Shown: in pieces, positions 1 through 6,813 of the stretch
Numbering within the stretch: the stretch's first letter is position 1
Layout of the letters: the number at the start of each line of letters is the position of its first letter
Assembly: GCA_964454025.1 (NCBI GenBank)
Contig: CAYVRP010000015.1
Location: forward strand, 1-64,000
DNA length: 64,000 nucleotides
Source of the DNA: JAFGBI01 sp964454025
GTDB taxonomy: Bacteria; Myxococcota_A; Polyangia; Polyangiales; Polyangiaceae
Reading direction: 5' to 3'
Made by a program: the position numbers and the translations under genes
The notes under the pieces: generated by a model
Database searches by the model: none
Told to the model about the DNA's origin: nothing
What the model saw: only the letters and a program-made list of their open reading frames with translations

Positions 1-318
1 GGGCAGTTGGGAAAGAGCGTAGGGGGGGACCAGCGGAGAGCGGGTACGGTTCGGCGGGAGACGGCCGGTGGTTGGGGGCTGGCGTGCGTGGCTACGGGGG
101 TGACCTGACACGCGAGCAAGGCGGGGCTGGGGCGGTCGGGGTCGTCGAGAGGCGAAGTCGGTACAGCCGCTCGGCGTTCGGGCGAGGGGCGGGAACCGGG
201 GGTGGCGTGGCTGGGGGGGGGGCGCTCGGGGGGGGTGGGGCCGGGGGGGGGGGGGGGGGGGGGGGGGGCGGGGGGGGGGGGGGTGGGCGGGCGGGCCCCG
301 GGGGTGGGGGGGGGGGGG
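1..318. other. G-homopolymer-rich non-coding flank
   Basis: No gene can be supported here. The + strand is extremely purine(G)-biased. It contains an uninterrupted run of 26 G at 243-268, a second run of 14 G at 270-283 and a run of 13 G at 306-318 that abuts the bioF stop codon at 319-321. The open frames that cross it encode only polyglycine (+) or polyproline (-), as homopolymers force them to, and are not credible genes. Seen: the homopolymers and the strand bias. Inferred: G-quadruplex potential on the + strand, replication or sequencing slippage, or a collapsed or low-quality assembly edge. Confidence 0.6.
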
Positions 319-1470
319 CTAGGGGTGGTTGGTGGCCTCGCGGAGTGTCAGGTCGAGTAGCTCTTCGACCTCGGATGCGGAGTGGTCGGCGTGGAGGACG
401 AGGCGGAGCCGGGCCGTCCCGGGGGGCACGGTCGGGGGGCGGATGGCGCGGACGAGGAAGCCGTGGTCGCATAGAGCGTCGGCGACCGCGCGAGCGCGAT
501 CGGCGTCACCGAGGGGGACGGGGAGGATCGGACCCGGGATGTTGGTAGGGGTCGCTAGGCCTGCGTTGGCACAGCGGCGATGTGCGGCCTCGGCCAGGGC
601 GAGGAGGTGGCGGCGTGCGCTTTCCGCGCCGCGGACGGCCGTGAGCCTGGCGCGGGCGAGGCGAGCAAGCAGGGGGGAGGTTGCCGTCGAGTAGACGAAG
701 CTTCGCGCGCGGTTCCAGAGCAGCGTGCGGACCGAGGGAGTCGTCGCAACGAAGGCGCCATGAAGGCCGAAGGACTTGCCGAGCGTGCCCACGAGGAGGT
801 GAGGGTTGACGCCGGCAGCGGCCGCGAGCCCGCGGCCTTCGGGACCGAAGACGCCGAGCGAATGGGCCTCGTCGAGTATCCAGAAGGCGCCGTGGCGCGT
901 CACGAGGGAGGCGAGGGGGAGAAGATCGGGGCCGTCCCCGTCCATGCTGAAGTAGGCTTCGGTGACCAGGAAACGGCGGCGAGCGGGAGCAGCCAGTGCC
1001 CGGTCGACGGCGGCGAGATCGCGATGGGGGACGACAGAGATGGTCGCGCGGGAGAGGCGCGCGCCGTCGACGATGGAAGCGTGGTTGAGGGCGTCGGAGA
1101 CGATGAGATCCCCGGGTCCAGCGAGGGCGACGAGGACGCCGAGGTTGGCGGCGTAGCCGCTGGAGAAGAGGAGGGTGGTGGGGTAGGCGAGCCAGTCCGC
1201 GAGCTCGTCCTCGAGGCGATCGTGATCGGGGTCGGTGCCGAAGACGAGGCGGGAGGCCCGGCCCCCCGCGGGGGGGCCGGGCGAGGGGATTGTTTCACGT
1301 GAAACATCCTGGGCGCCAAACCCCAGGTAGTCGTTGGAGCAAGCGTCAACAACGCGCCGCCCCCTGGCGAGTAGCCGCTCCTCGAGTGCCACTCGATCCG
1401 AAGCGCGATCGGGGACTCGCAGCACCCCTTCCTGCTCCAGCCGATACAACTCCTCCGTCACGAAGTCCAT
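319..1470 (-). CDS. bioF: 8-amino-7-oxononanoate synthase (BioF)
   Basis: PLP-dependent alpha-oxoamine synthase. BioF condenses pimeloyl-ACP (or -CoA) with L-alanine to give 8-amino-7-oxononanoate, the first ring-forming step of biotin synthesis, in the cytoplasm. The 383-residue length is normal. Visible family motifs in order: ACSNDYLGF (43-51), ASRLVFG, FSSGYAANLG, DALNHASIVDG, LDEAHSLGVFGPEGRG and the Schiff-base lysine in GTLGKSFGLHG. The start used is the ATG at 1470 because the family begins close to that point; a GTG at 1485 is also in frame. No other bio gene is in the window. Oddities: codons 55-60 (DVSRET) are a perfect parS palindrome, followed by a Pro/Gly-rich stretch where relatives have a helical segment, and the stop codon touches a poly-G tract. 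A related oxoamine synthase, such as 2-amino-3-ketobutyrate CoA ligase, is a less likely alternative. Confidence 0.88.
   Translation of the reverse strand: MDFVTEELYRLEQEGVLRVPDRASDRVALEERLLARGRRVVDACSNDYLGFGAQDVSRETIPSPGPPAGGRASRLVFGTDPDHDRLEDELADWLAYPTTLLFSSGYAANLGVLVALAGPGDLIVSDALNHASIVDGARLSRATISVVPHRDLAAVDRALAAPARRRFLVTEAYFSMDGDGPDLLPLASLVTRHGAFWILDEAHSLGVFGPEGRGLAAAAGVNPHLLVGTLGKSFGLHGAFVATTPSVRTLLWNRARSFVYSTATSPLLARLARARLTAVRGAESARRHLLALAEAAHRRCANAGLATPTNIPGPILPVPLGDADRARAVADALCDHGFLVRAIRPPTVPPGTARLRLVLHADHSASEVEELLDLTLREATNHP
1291..1306. other. parS-type ParB-binding palindrome
   Basis: The sequence TGTTTCACGTGAAACA is a perfect 16-bp palindrome identical to the widely conserved parS consensus bound by chromosomal ParB/Spo0J. 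It lies inside bioF and supplies codons 55-60 on the minus strand. ParB loads on parS, spreads and, with ParA and SMC, organises and segregates the origin region. No parA or parB gene is in the window. Seen: the palindrome. Known: parS sites cluster near oriC and are often inside coding sequence. Inferred: this segment is origin-proximal. Confidence 0.8.
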
Positions 1471-1999
1471 GGCGGCCACGCGCACCGCATACCAGCACCC
1501 ACGACCAGGCCGCCAGCCAGACCACCACCTCTATCGCGACGGCCCCGAAGACCCCGACCGAACCCTCACCGGGGCCTCTTCGCAAACGTTCCCCGAAACA
1601 CCCCTGGCCGCCCCCGCCAGAATCCCGCCTGCCCCCTCGTCGTGTCCGAGCGCCCACCTGCCTGACTTCCACCCCGGACCCACCCCGGGGACAACGACCC
1701 CAGGGCGTCGCGGGCCCGCGCACGGCGCGCTCCTTCCTCCCGGCTCCCGCGCAGGCAGAAGAGTGGGGGAAGGTCGCTCCCAATCGACCGCTCAACCCCC
1801 CCCCCCGAGCCACGACGCTCCGGCCGGGGGGGGACACGTGCCCCCCTCCACCCCCACCATCGACAGGACGTCGACCGCGTGCCCGGTCCGTGCCCAGAAA
1901 AGCGAACATTACCTAGCAACTACCACATAAAGACACCACTGTCTTTTTGATGACCGGGAGTCCACTAGACAAGATACCCATAAAGACATACCAGTACTT
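1471..1999. other. Intergenic region with AT-rich regulatory island
   Basis: This 529-bp gap separates divergent bioF and the TetR-type gene. The bioF-proximal part (1471-1900) is C-rich on the + strand; its open frames have biased, low-complexity translations and I see no gene in them. The last 95 bp (about 1905-1999) are strikingly AT-rich against the GC-rich background and hold repeated AAAGACA elements, so this is the likely promoter/operator zone. Confidence 0.5.
1925..1988. promoter_or_regulatory. Candidate operator: inverted and direct AAAGACA repeats
   Basis: AAAGACA-CCAC-TGTCTTT at 1929-1946 is a perfect 7-bp inverted repeat with a 4-nt spacer. The decamer CATAAAGACA occurs twice in direct orientation, at 1926-1935 and 1979-1988. 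The second copy ends 11 bp before the regulator's first start codon at 2000. TetR-family proteins commonly bind such palindromes next to their own gene. The binding assignment is inference. Confidence 0.45.
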
Positions 2000-2602
2000 A
2001 TGATGCCCGAAGCGGAACGGAGGGGCCGATACGACCGGGCGGCCACCCCGCGCGAGCGAGCACAACGCGCACGGTCGCGTGCGCTGCTCGGTGCGGCGCA
2101 GGTCTTGACGCGTGGCGAACCACGTCGACTGCCGCTGGGGGCCGTCGCAGCGCAGGCGCGTGTCAGCCGCAACACCCTGTACCAGCTCTTCGGTGACGGA
2201 ACCCGCCTGGCGCGCCTGGCGGAGCGAGTAGCCGCTCGTCAAGTGTCGGCGGCCCTGCGTGAGGCCGCGGCGACGGCGGTGACCCCGGCCGAGCGGCTCC
2301 GGGCGCTCTCCCGCGCCTGGCTCGAGCTCGCTGCGTGCGACCAACCTTGCGCACGCCTCGCCGTCCAGCTCGCCTGCGACGGCCGCCCTTCCCGAGTGCG
2401 GCAAGCCCTCAGGGAGGCCCTCGCGGCTGCTCTGGGCATGGCGCGAGCGAGCGGACTGCTCGCCCGCAACCCCTCGCCCGCGCTGCTGACCGCGATCGCA
2501 GCGACCTGGGCGCAGCTCGCCGCCTCCCCATCCGAGCATCCCCGCGAGGCTCGGATCTCACCCGAGGCACTTGCGGAGCTCACGTGGCGGGTGGCCCGCT
2601 AG
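2000..2602 (+). CDS. TetR/AcrR-family transcriptional regulator
   Basis: A 200-residue protein with the TetR layout. A basic N-terminal tail precedes a helix-turn-helix at about residues 30-72, whose recognition region contains VSRNTLYQLFGD, the family's hallmark (compare ...TLYxxFxxK). It is followed by an all-helical, Leu/Ala-rich ligand-binding and dimerisation part (about 75-200). Such proteins are cytoplasmic repressors released by a small ligand, and the ligand cannot be read from sequence. Two adjacent ATG codons (2000 and 2003) could start it. Divergent from bioF and preceded by an AT-rich island with AAAGACA repeats, it probably autoregulates. No obvious effector gene (efflux pump or oxidoreductase) is adjacent. 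Confidence 0.75.
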   Translation: MMPEAERRGRYDRAATPRERAQRARSRALLGAAQVLTRGEPRRLPLGAVAAQARVSRNTLYQLFGDGTRLARLAERVAARQVSAALREAAATAVTPAERLRALSRAWLELAACDQPCARLAVQLACDGRPSRVRQALREALAAALGMARASGLLARNPSPALLTAIAATWAQLAASPSEHPREARISPEALAELTWRVAR

Positions 2603-2803
2603 CTCTGCCCGCGCGCCTCGTAACCAACCTCGACTCGAGCTCGTCACGCCGCACGCGCGCCGGAGCCGCGCGTGGACGCGGGGCACGGGGCGCTGCCGGT
2701 GGAGTCGGGCATCGTACTGGTCTTCGGGGTGCACTGGCGCCCGGTGCGGCCTCAGCGAAAGGCGCTTCGCCGCGCGCTTCCGGGCATGGTGCCAAGGAGG
2801 AGC
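2603..2803 (-). ncRNA. ssrS: Candidate 6S RNA (ssrS) downstream of zapA
   Basis: A 201-bp gap directly downstream of zapA on the same strand is the position and length where 6S RNA lies in many proteobacteria. Read on the minus strand, the gap contains TTTCGCTGAG near the 5' side, a GGGCGC...GCGCCC pairing that would close an inner helix, a CTCGAGTCGAG hairpin, and a GGTTACGAGG segment before the 3' side. These resemble the order of elements in E. coli 6S RNA. Pairing of the two ends is imperfect by eye. 6S RNA mimics an open promoter and binds sigma70 RNA polymerase. The call rests mainly on synteny. Confidence 0.28.
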
Positions 2804-3172
2804 TCAGCCCTCTTCTCCGCGCACGACCTCGGCGTTGTAGCTGGTTGCAACCGCTCCGTCGTGCACCAGCAGCCCTGCCGGCGCCTCGACCTCGGTGAGC
2901 GCCTGGTCGATCCGCGCGATCGCCGCGCGCACACGCTCTCGAGCCTGGCGTTCGACGCTGCGCCGCCGCGCGCGCTCCTCCTCGACATCGTGTGCCAGCG
3001 CGATCGCCGCGAGCACCATCGACTGCGCCGTGATGGGGCGTCCGGCCCCGCTCACCGCATGGAGCTTCGCGTCGACGACCTGCGCGAGGTGGCGCAGCAT
3101 GTCGGCGTCGGCGGAGGCGACGACCCGATATGCTTTGCCCCCTACGACGACCTCCACGGGCGCACCAGCCAT
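2804..3172 (-). CDS. zapA: Cell division protein ZapA
   Basis: A 122-residue ZapA-family protein, which bundles FtsZ protofilaments at the Z-ring. The N-terminal globular head shows the family pattern VEVVVGGKAYRV (about 6-17) and ADADMLRHLAQVVDAKL. The C-terminal half is a charged, heptad-like helix (EEERARRRSVERQARERV) expected to form the antiparallel coiled-coil tetramer. The start is the ATG at 3172, because upstream in-frame codons encode a sequence unlike the family. A candidate 6S RNA follows it, the zapA-ssrS order known from other proteobacteria. It is slightly longer than E. coli ZapA (109 residues). Confidence 0.82.
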   Translation of the reverse strand: MAGAPVEVVVGGKAYRVVASADADMLRHLAQVVDAKLHAVSGAGRPITAQSMVLAAIALAHDVEEERARRRSVERQARERVRAAIARIDQALTEVEAPAGLLVHDGAVATSYNAEVVRGEEG

Positions 3173-3312
3173 CGACTTCACGGTACCACCAAGCCCAGGG
3201 GATGGAAAGACGCCGCCCGCGGTGCGCCTGGTCACCGCCGCTCGGCGGCGTCTACCGGACCTTGCGACGAGGAGCCTCGACGCGCGCGGCGCCTCGCGCC
3301 GCGCCGCCGAGC

Positions 3313-4011
3313 TCAGCGCCGGCGGTGGCGGAGCGCCTCCCAGCCGAGCAGGGCCGGGATCGCGACCAGCATCCCATCGAGCCTGGCGCCGAGGACCAGC
3401 GTAGACTCGTCTCCGCCGAAGAGGCCCTGCTCATAGCCCAGCGCGAGTCCCCAGGCCATCGAGTAGGCCGACCTCGGGTTGTGTCGGCGGCTGCCCAAAA
3501 AGAACCAAGCACTCACCCCTGCGCTCGACTCGCCCCCACGGGACCGCCACAACGGCCCGACCGACAGCTCGCCGACCCAGGCCCGGGGTAGCGGTACGAG
3601 ACCGGCGGCGGCCACCGTCGCGGTAGCCTCCTCGAAGGACGCGGTGCCGACCGAGCCCGATACCCCGAGCGCGGCGTCGCCATCTCGCTCACGCCCGAAG
3701 AGGACGTCACCGCGAACGGCTCCGCACCACCGCGTCGCGCCCCAGGGTCGCCCGGATCCTCCCCGGCCACATACGCCATTGACGAGGCTCGTCCCGCCCT
3801 CGATTGCCCCCGCACCCGAGGCGCTTGTCAGTCCCGCCAACGCAAGGGCCGTCGCGACTCGCGCAACGCGCGCGCGATGGGGCGGACCCGTCGAGGGTAC
3901 CGGACGCCGCGTAACGGCCCCTGGCGGGGGCCGAAGCGATCCTCGCCCGTACCCCGTCTGGGACCCTAGGGCGCCCGGCAGGCCATCCTGCTGCTGGTGC
4001 ACAGTCGGCAA
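3313..4011 (-). CDS. Secreted outer-membrane-like protein, unknown
   Basis: Not recognised as a known family. A hydrophobic stretch, ATALALAGLTSASGAGA, with basic residues before it looks like a signal peptide, but it lies about 50 residues inside the longest frame. The rest is Gly-rich with alternating aromatic/hydrophobic segments (GELSVGPLW, SAWFFLG, AWGLALGYEQGLF), as in small beta-barrels. No ATG lies between 4011 and the signal peptide; the frame opens with TTG (4011) and GTG (4002) inside the end of the upstream lipoprotein gene, so the true start is uncertain. It probably forms an operon with that gene. Function unknown; an outer-membrane protein is inferred from composition only. Confidence 0.5.
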   Translation of the reverse strand: MPTVHQQQDGLPGALGSQTGYGRGSLRPPPGAVTRRPVPSTGPPHRARVARVATALALAGLTSASGAGAIEGGTSLVNGVCGRGGSGRPWGATRWCGAVRGDVLFGRERDGDAALGVSGSVGTASFEEATATVAAAGLVPLPRAWVGELSVGPLWRSRGGESSAGVSAWFFLGSRRHNPRSAYSMAWGLALGYEQGLFGGDESTLVLGARLDGMLVAIPALLGWEALRHRRR

Positions 4012-4667
4012 TCGACGGTTTCGTCCTGCCCAAAGAAGCAGGGCTCCTCGAGATCGTCGGCGGCGGGCGTCAAGCAGTCGTACTCCGGCGTCGTAGGATC
4101 GTCAGCCTCGGGCGGAAACGAGATCAGGCACTGGCTGCAGAGCTGGATCGGATAGGCGAGCTCTCCCGACTCGACCTCACGACCGCCGAGGGTGCGGCCG
4201 AACACGCGGACATTGACGATCACGGTGTCACTGTCGATGTTGTCCAGGTTCGGGATCAGCGTCGCGAAGAACGCGCCGTAGCCCGGCGACGTGCCCGACG
4301 CGGGATCGACGAACCCGGTGCCGTCCACGGAGAACTCCCGGAGGACCGCCTGGGTTGTCGACGCGACGCGCACCTCGGCACCCCGGAGCGCGACCCGTGC
4401 CGTCTCCGTGCGCAGCTGCGCCGGCGAGCCCCGGGCGACGAGCTGATTGCCGACCAGGAGCGCACCGATGTAGGTCGAGCTCAAAGAGGTGTCGAGGATC
4501 CCGTTCGCCCGCATCGTCCCCCCCGGATCGGGGCTGGCGACGCAGTCACCAGCTTCGAGCACCATGACCCCCCTGATGAAGAGGGAACTCTCGTTCTCGA
4601 CGCACGCCGTGGTCGAGCAGCTCAGAATCGCGACGAGCGCGGCGAGCGAGAGGCGCGACGGTCCCAT
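3966..4667 (-). CDS. Hypothetical lipoprotein
   Basis: A 233-residue predicted lipoprotein with an N-terminal signal sequence ending in a lipobox-like STTAC (Cys22), then a mature part with VALRGAEVRVAS, VIVNVRVFGR and a cysteine-rich C-terminus (CSQC, CFFGQ, CRLC). The eight or so cysteines after residue 175 suggest disulfides in an extracytoplasmic protein. I choose the ATG at 4667 because a GAGG element sits 5 nt upstream; the GTG at 4673 would overlap that element. Family not recognised; similar short lipoproteins are abundant in myxobacteria. Its 3' end overlaps the longest frame of the next gene, suggesting co-transcription. Confidence 0.6.
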   Translation of the reverse strand: MGPSRLSLAALVAILSCSTTACVENESSLFIRGVMVLEAGDCVASPDPGGTMRANGILDTSLSSTYIGALLVGNQLVARGSPAQLRTETARVALRGAEVRVASTTQAVLREFSVDGTGFVDPASGTSPGYGAFFATLIPNLDNIDSDTVIVNVRVFGRTLGGREVESGELAYPIQLCSQCLISFPPEADDPTTPEYDCLTPAADDLEEPCFFGQDETVDCRLCTSSRMACRAP

Positions 4668-4789
4668 GGTCACCTCGTGAAGCGTCCGACGCAGCCCGCA
4701 CCGGGCGCGCCATCAGGCAAACTCTATCGGCCCGGTCGCCCACACGCCAAGATTCCGGTGCCTGCGCGTGCTGCCGCACAGATGAGCAG

Positions 4790-6292
4790 CTATCGGAGCG
4801 ACCGCAGGTGCTCGCGAACCTCGGCGAGCGTCAGCCGCTCCACAGTCACCGACCCTGGCGCGGAGGCGAACACGAAACGGATCGCGTCGCCGGCACGCTT
4901 CTTGTCGTGCCCCAGGATCCCCCCTGCGGCCTCGAGGTCCTGTCGAGCGAGGTCGGTGGGGAGCCCCGCTCGCGCGAGCAGTCGCACGACCCGTCGCGTC
5001 AAGTCCGCGGGCGTGACGGCTCGTCGCTCCCCGATGCGCAGCGCCGCGACCAAGCCGAGGCTGACGGCCTCCCCATGGGTCAGCGCCGCGTAGCCACCCA
5101 GGGTCTCCAGGGCGTGACCCACCGTGTGCCCGAGGTTGAGCACGGCGCGCAGGCCGGACTCCCGCTCGTCGAGGCTGACGATCCGCGCCTTGACCCGGAC
5201 CGAGCGGAGAACCACCTCGGTCAGGATGGCGGGGTCCCTCGCCATGATCCCGTCGAGCTCGTGCTCCACCAGCTCGAGCAGGGTGGGGTCCCCGATCAGC
5301 GCGGTCTTGATCACCTCGGCCAGTGCACTCGCGAAGGCCTGTCGCGCCTCGGTGTGCAGCGTGGTGATGTCGCAGACGACCGCGCTCGGCTGCCAGAAGG
5401 CCCCCACCGCGTTCTTCGCTTCGCGCAAGTCCACCCCCGTCTTGCCGCCGACGGACGCGTCCACCATCGCGAGCAGCGTGGTTGGCAGCGCGGCCCAGCG
5501 CACTCCCCGCATCCAGGTCGCCGCCGCGAAGCCCGCCGTGTCCGTGACGACCCCACCGCCGAAGCCGAACACCAGGGAGCCCCGGTCCAGCCCGGCCGCC
5601 AACGCCCTGCTCCAGATCTGCTCCACGGAGCCGAGCACCTTGCTCCGCTCCCCAGGGGCCATGACATGCCGGGCGACCGGACGCCCGAGTCGTGCGAGCG
5701 GTGCCGACAGGAGCGCGCCATGGAGCCCGTCGACGGTCGAATCCGTCACCACGAGCACCACCGGAGCCTCCCCCACGAGCTCCGGAACGCGCTCCGGAAT
5801 GAGCCCCCGTCCCACCTCCACCACGTAGGACCGCGCACCTGCCGCGACGGCCACCGTGTCGCGGTCCCACGCGGTCGCGGCCGCGCCTGCGAGAGCCTCG
5901 ACCTCGTCGAAGCCACCGGCGAGGCGCGCATGCACCTCTTGGTACACGGCCGCCTCGGCCTCGCGCTCCTCCGCCCGGGCTGCCAGCTCCGGCCCCGCAT
6001 CTTCGAGTCGCGTCTGCGGTCCGTCCAGCGCTACCACGACCCCCTGGTCGAGCACGCTCAGGCGCGTCGCCCGCCGCCGGAGCAGGGCGGAGGGCGACGC
6101 AACCACCCGCGGAGCTCCCCCGGACACGGCCCGCTCGAGCGCCGTTCGCCGCGCCTCGACCTCAGCCGCCCCTTCTGGCGCGAGCGGAGCGGTCAGGTCC
6201 AGGAGCTCCGCGCGAGCCACGTCGGCAACCCGCCGGGCGACTTGGAGGACCAGGGACTCGGGAGCGCCGACGACGACCAGGGGCCGCTTCAT
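4790..6292 (-). CDS. aroB: 3-dehydroquinate synthase with degenerate shikimate-kinase-like N-domain
   Basis: The C-terminal part (about 170-500) is AroB, which converts DAHP to 3-dehydroquinate using NAD and a divalent metal. It shows GERSK, FGFGGGVVTDTAGFAA, LPTTLLAMVDASVGGKTGVD, NAVGAFWQP, LNLGHTVGHALE and HGEAVSLG. The N-terminal 165 residues have the length and pattern of shikimate kinase, including VVASPSALLRRR and GVVVALDGPQTRL where the kinase has its GGG loop and WL-x-P strand. The P-loop is gone: GAPESLVL stands where GxxGxGKS/T should be, so kinase activity is very unlikely. Start taken at the ATG at 6292 just before the first kinase strand. AroK-AroB fusions exist in other bacteria; here the kinase half seems to be a structural remnant. 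A short divergent spacer separates it from the DUF167 gene. Confidence 0.87.
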   Translation of the reverse strand: MKRPLVVVGAPESLVLQVARRVADVARAELLDLTAPLAPEGAAEVEARRTALERAVSGGAPRVVASPSALLRRRATRLSVLDQGVVVALDGPQTRLEDAGPELAARAEEREAEAAVYQEVHARLAGGFDEVEALAGAAATAWDRDTVAVAAGARSYVVEVGRGLIPERVPELVGEAPVVLVVTDSTVDGLHGALLSAPLARLGRPVARHVMAPGERSKVLGSVEQIWSRALAAGLDRGSLVFGFGGGVVTDTAGFAAATWMRGVRWAALPTTLLAMVDASVGGKTGVDLREAKNAVGAFWQPSAVVCDITTLHTEARQAFASALAEVIKTALIGDPTLLELVEHELDGIMARDPAILTEVVLRSVRVKARIVSLDERESGLRAVLNLGHTVGHALETLGGYAALTHGEAVSLGLVAALRIGERRAVTPADLTRRVVRLLARAGLPTDLARQDLEAAGGILGHDKKRAGDAIRFVFASAPGSVTVERLTLAEVREHLRSLR

Positions 6293-6425
6293 GGGCGACA
6301 GATCGCACGTTTCGCCCGCCACGGACAGGTCCCCGGCGCGAACCGCCCCCTCCCCGGCGTTCGTCACGGGCCGCCCTCTCGGAGGCTGGAGGCGCCGCAA
6401 GACCGGGCGTAGGCTCCCCGCTCAC

Positions 6426-6719
6426 GTGCCTGCCCTCATTTCGACCCGCGCGGACGGAGCCCTCGGGCTCGCCGTCCGAGTCAAGCCGCGCGCCTCGGTG
6501 AGCCGGGTGCTGGGCGTGCGTGGTGACGTCCTGGAGGTCGCGGTCGCCGCCCCCCCCGTGGACGGCGCGGCCAACGCCGAGCTGGTCGCCACACTCGCCA
6601 AGTGGCTCGGCGTTCCTCGCACCGGCCTAACGGTGGTCACCGGCGCTACCGGCCGACAGAAGGTCGGCGCCGTCATCGGCCTCAGCGAGGCCGACCTTCG
6701 CGCTCGGTGCTCGGCATGA
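6426..6719 (+). CDS. DUF167 (YggU-like) protein
   Basis: A 97-residue protein matching the DUF167/YggU fold family: VRVKPRASVSRVLGV at the N-terminal side, then VAAPPVDGAANAELVATLAKWLGV (in part), then TVVTGATGRQKVGAVIG. The V-x-P-x-(D/V)-x-x-AN-x-(A/E)-L signature is the diagnostic one. The cellular role of the family is not established. The GTG at 6426 is the only start that gives the expected N-terminus; the same frame is open far upstream but over the aroB fusion gene on the other strand. It is divergent from that gene with about 130 bp between start codons. Confidence 0.8.
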   Translation: MPALISTRADGALGLAVRVKPRASVSRVLGVRGDVLEVAVAAPPVDGAANAELVATLAKWLGVPRTGLTVVTGATGRQKVGAVIGLSEADLRARCSA

Positions 6720-6813
6720 TCGTCGCTCCCCGCCGCCGTCCAGCCGAGCGCGTCCTCGCCCCGGCACGAGGCGTTCCCGTCCCCGATCCGGGCCTGCCGC
6801 TGCGGGGGCGTGC

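Noticed and set aside
72..548. Long Gly/Arg frame (+) and the matching Pro-rich frame (-, 92-472) across the poly-G tract
   Set aside because: They consist of homopolymer-encoded polyglycine or polyproline and overlap the bioF 3' end; no domain or normal composition.
1290..1916. Plus-strand frame starting with MFHVKH
   Set aside because: The opening is simply the parS palindrome read on the other strand; the rest is low-complexity Pro/Arg sequence antisense to bioF and its upstream region.
3479..4096. Plus-strand 205-codon frame antisense to the envelope genes
   Set aside because: Basic, low-complexity composition typical of antisense frames in GC-rich DNA; the minus-strand genes have signal peptides and better composition.
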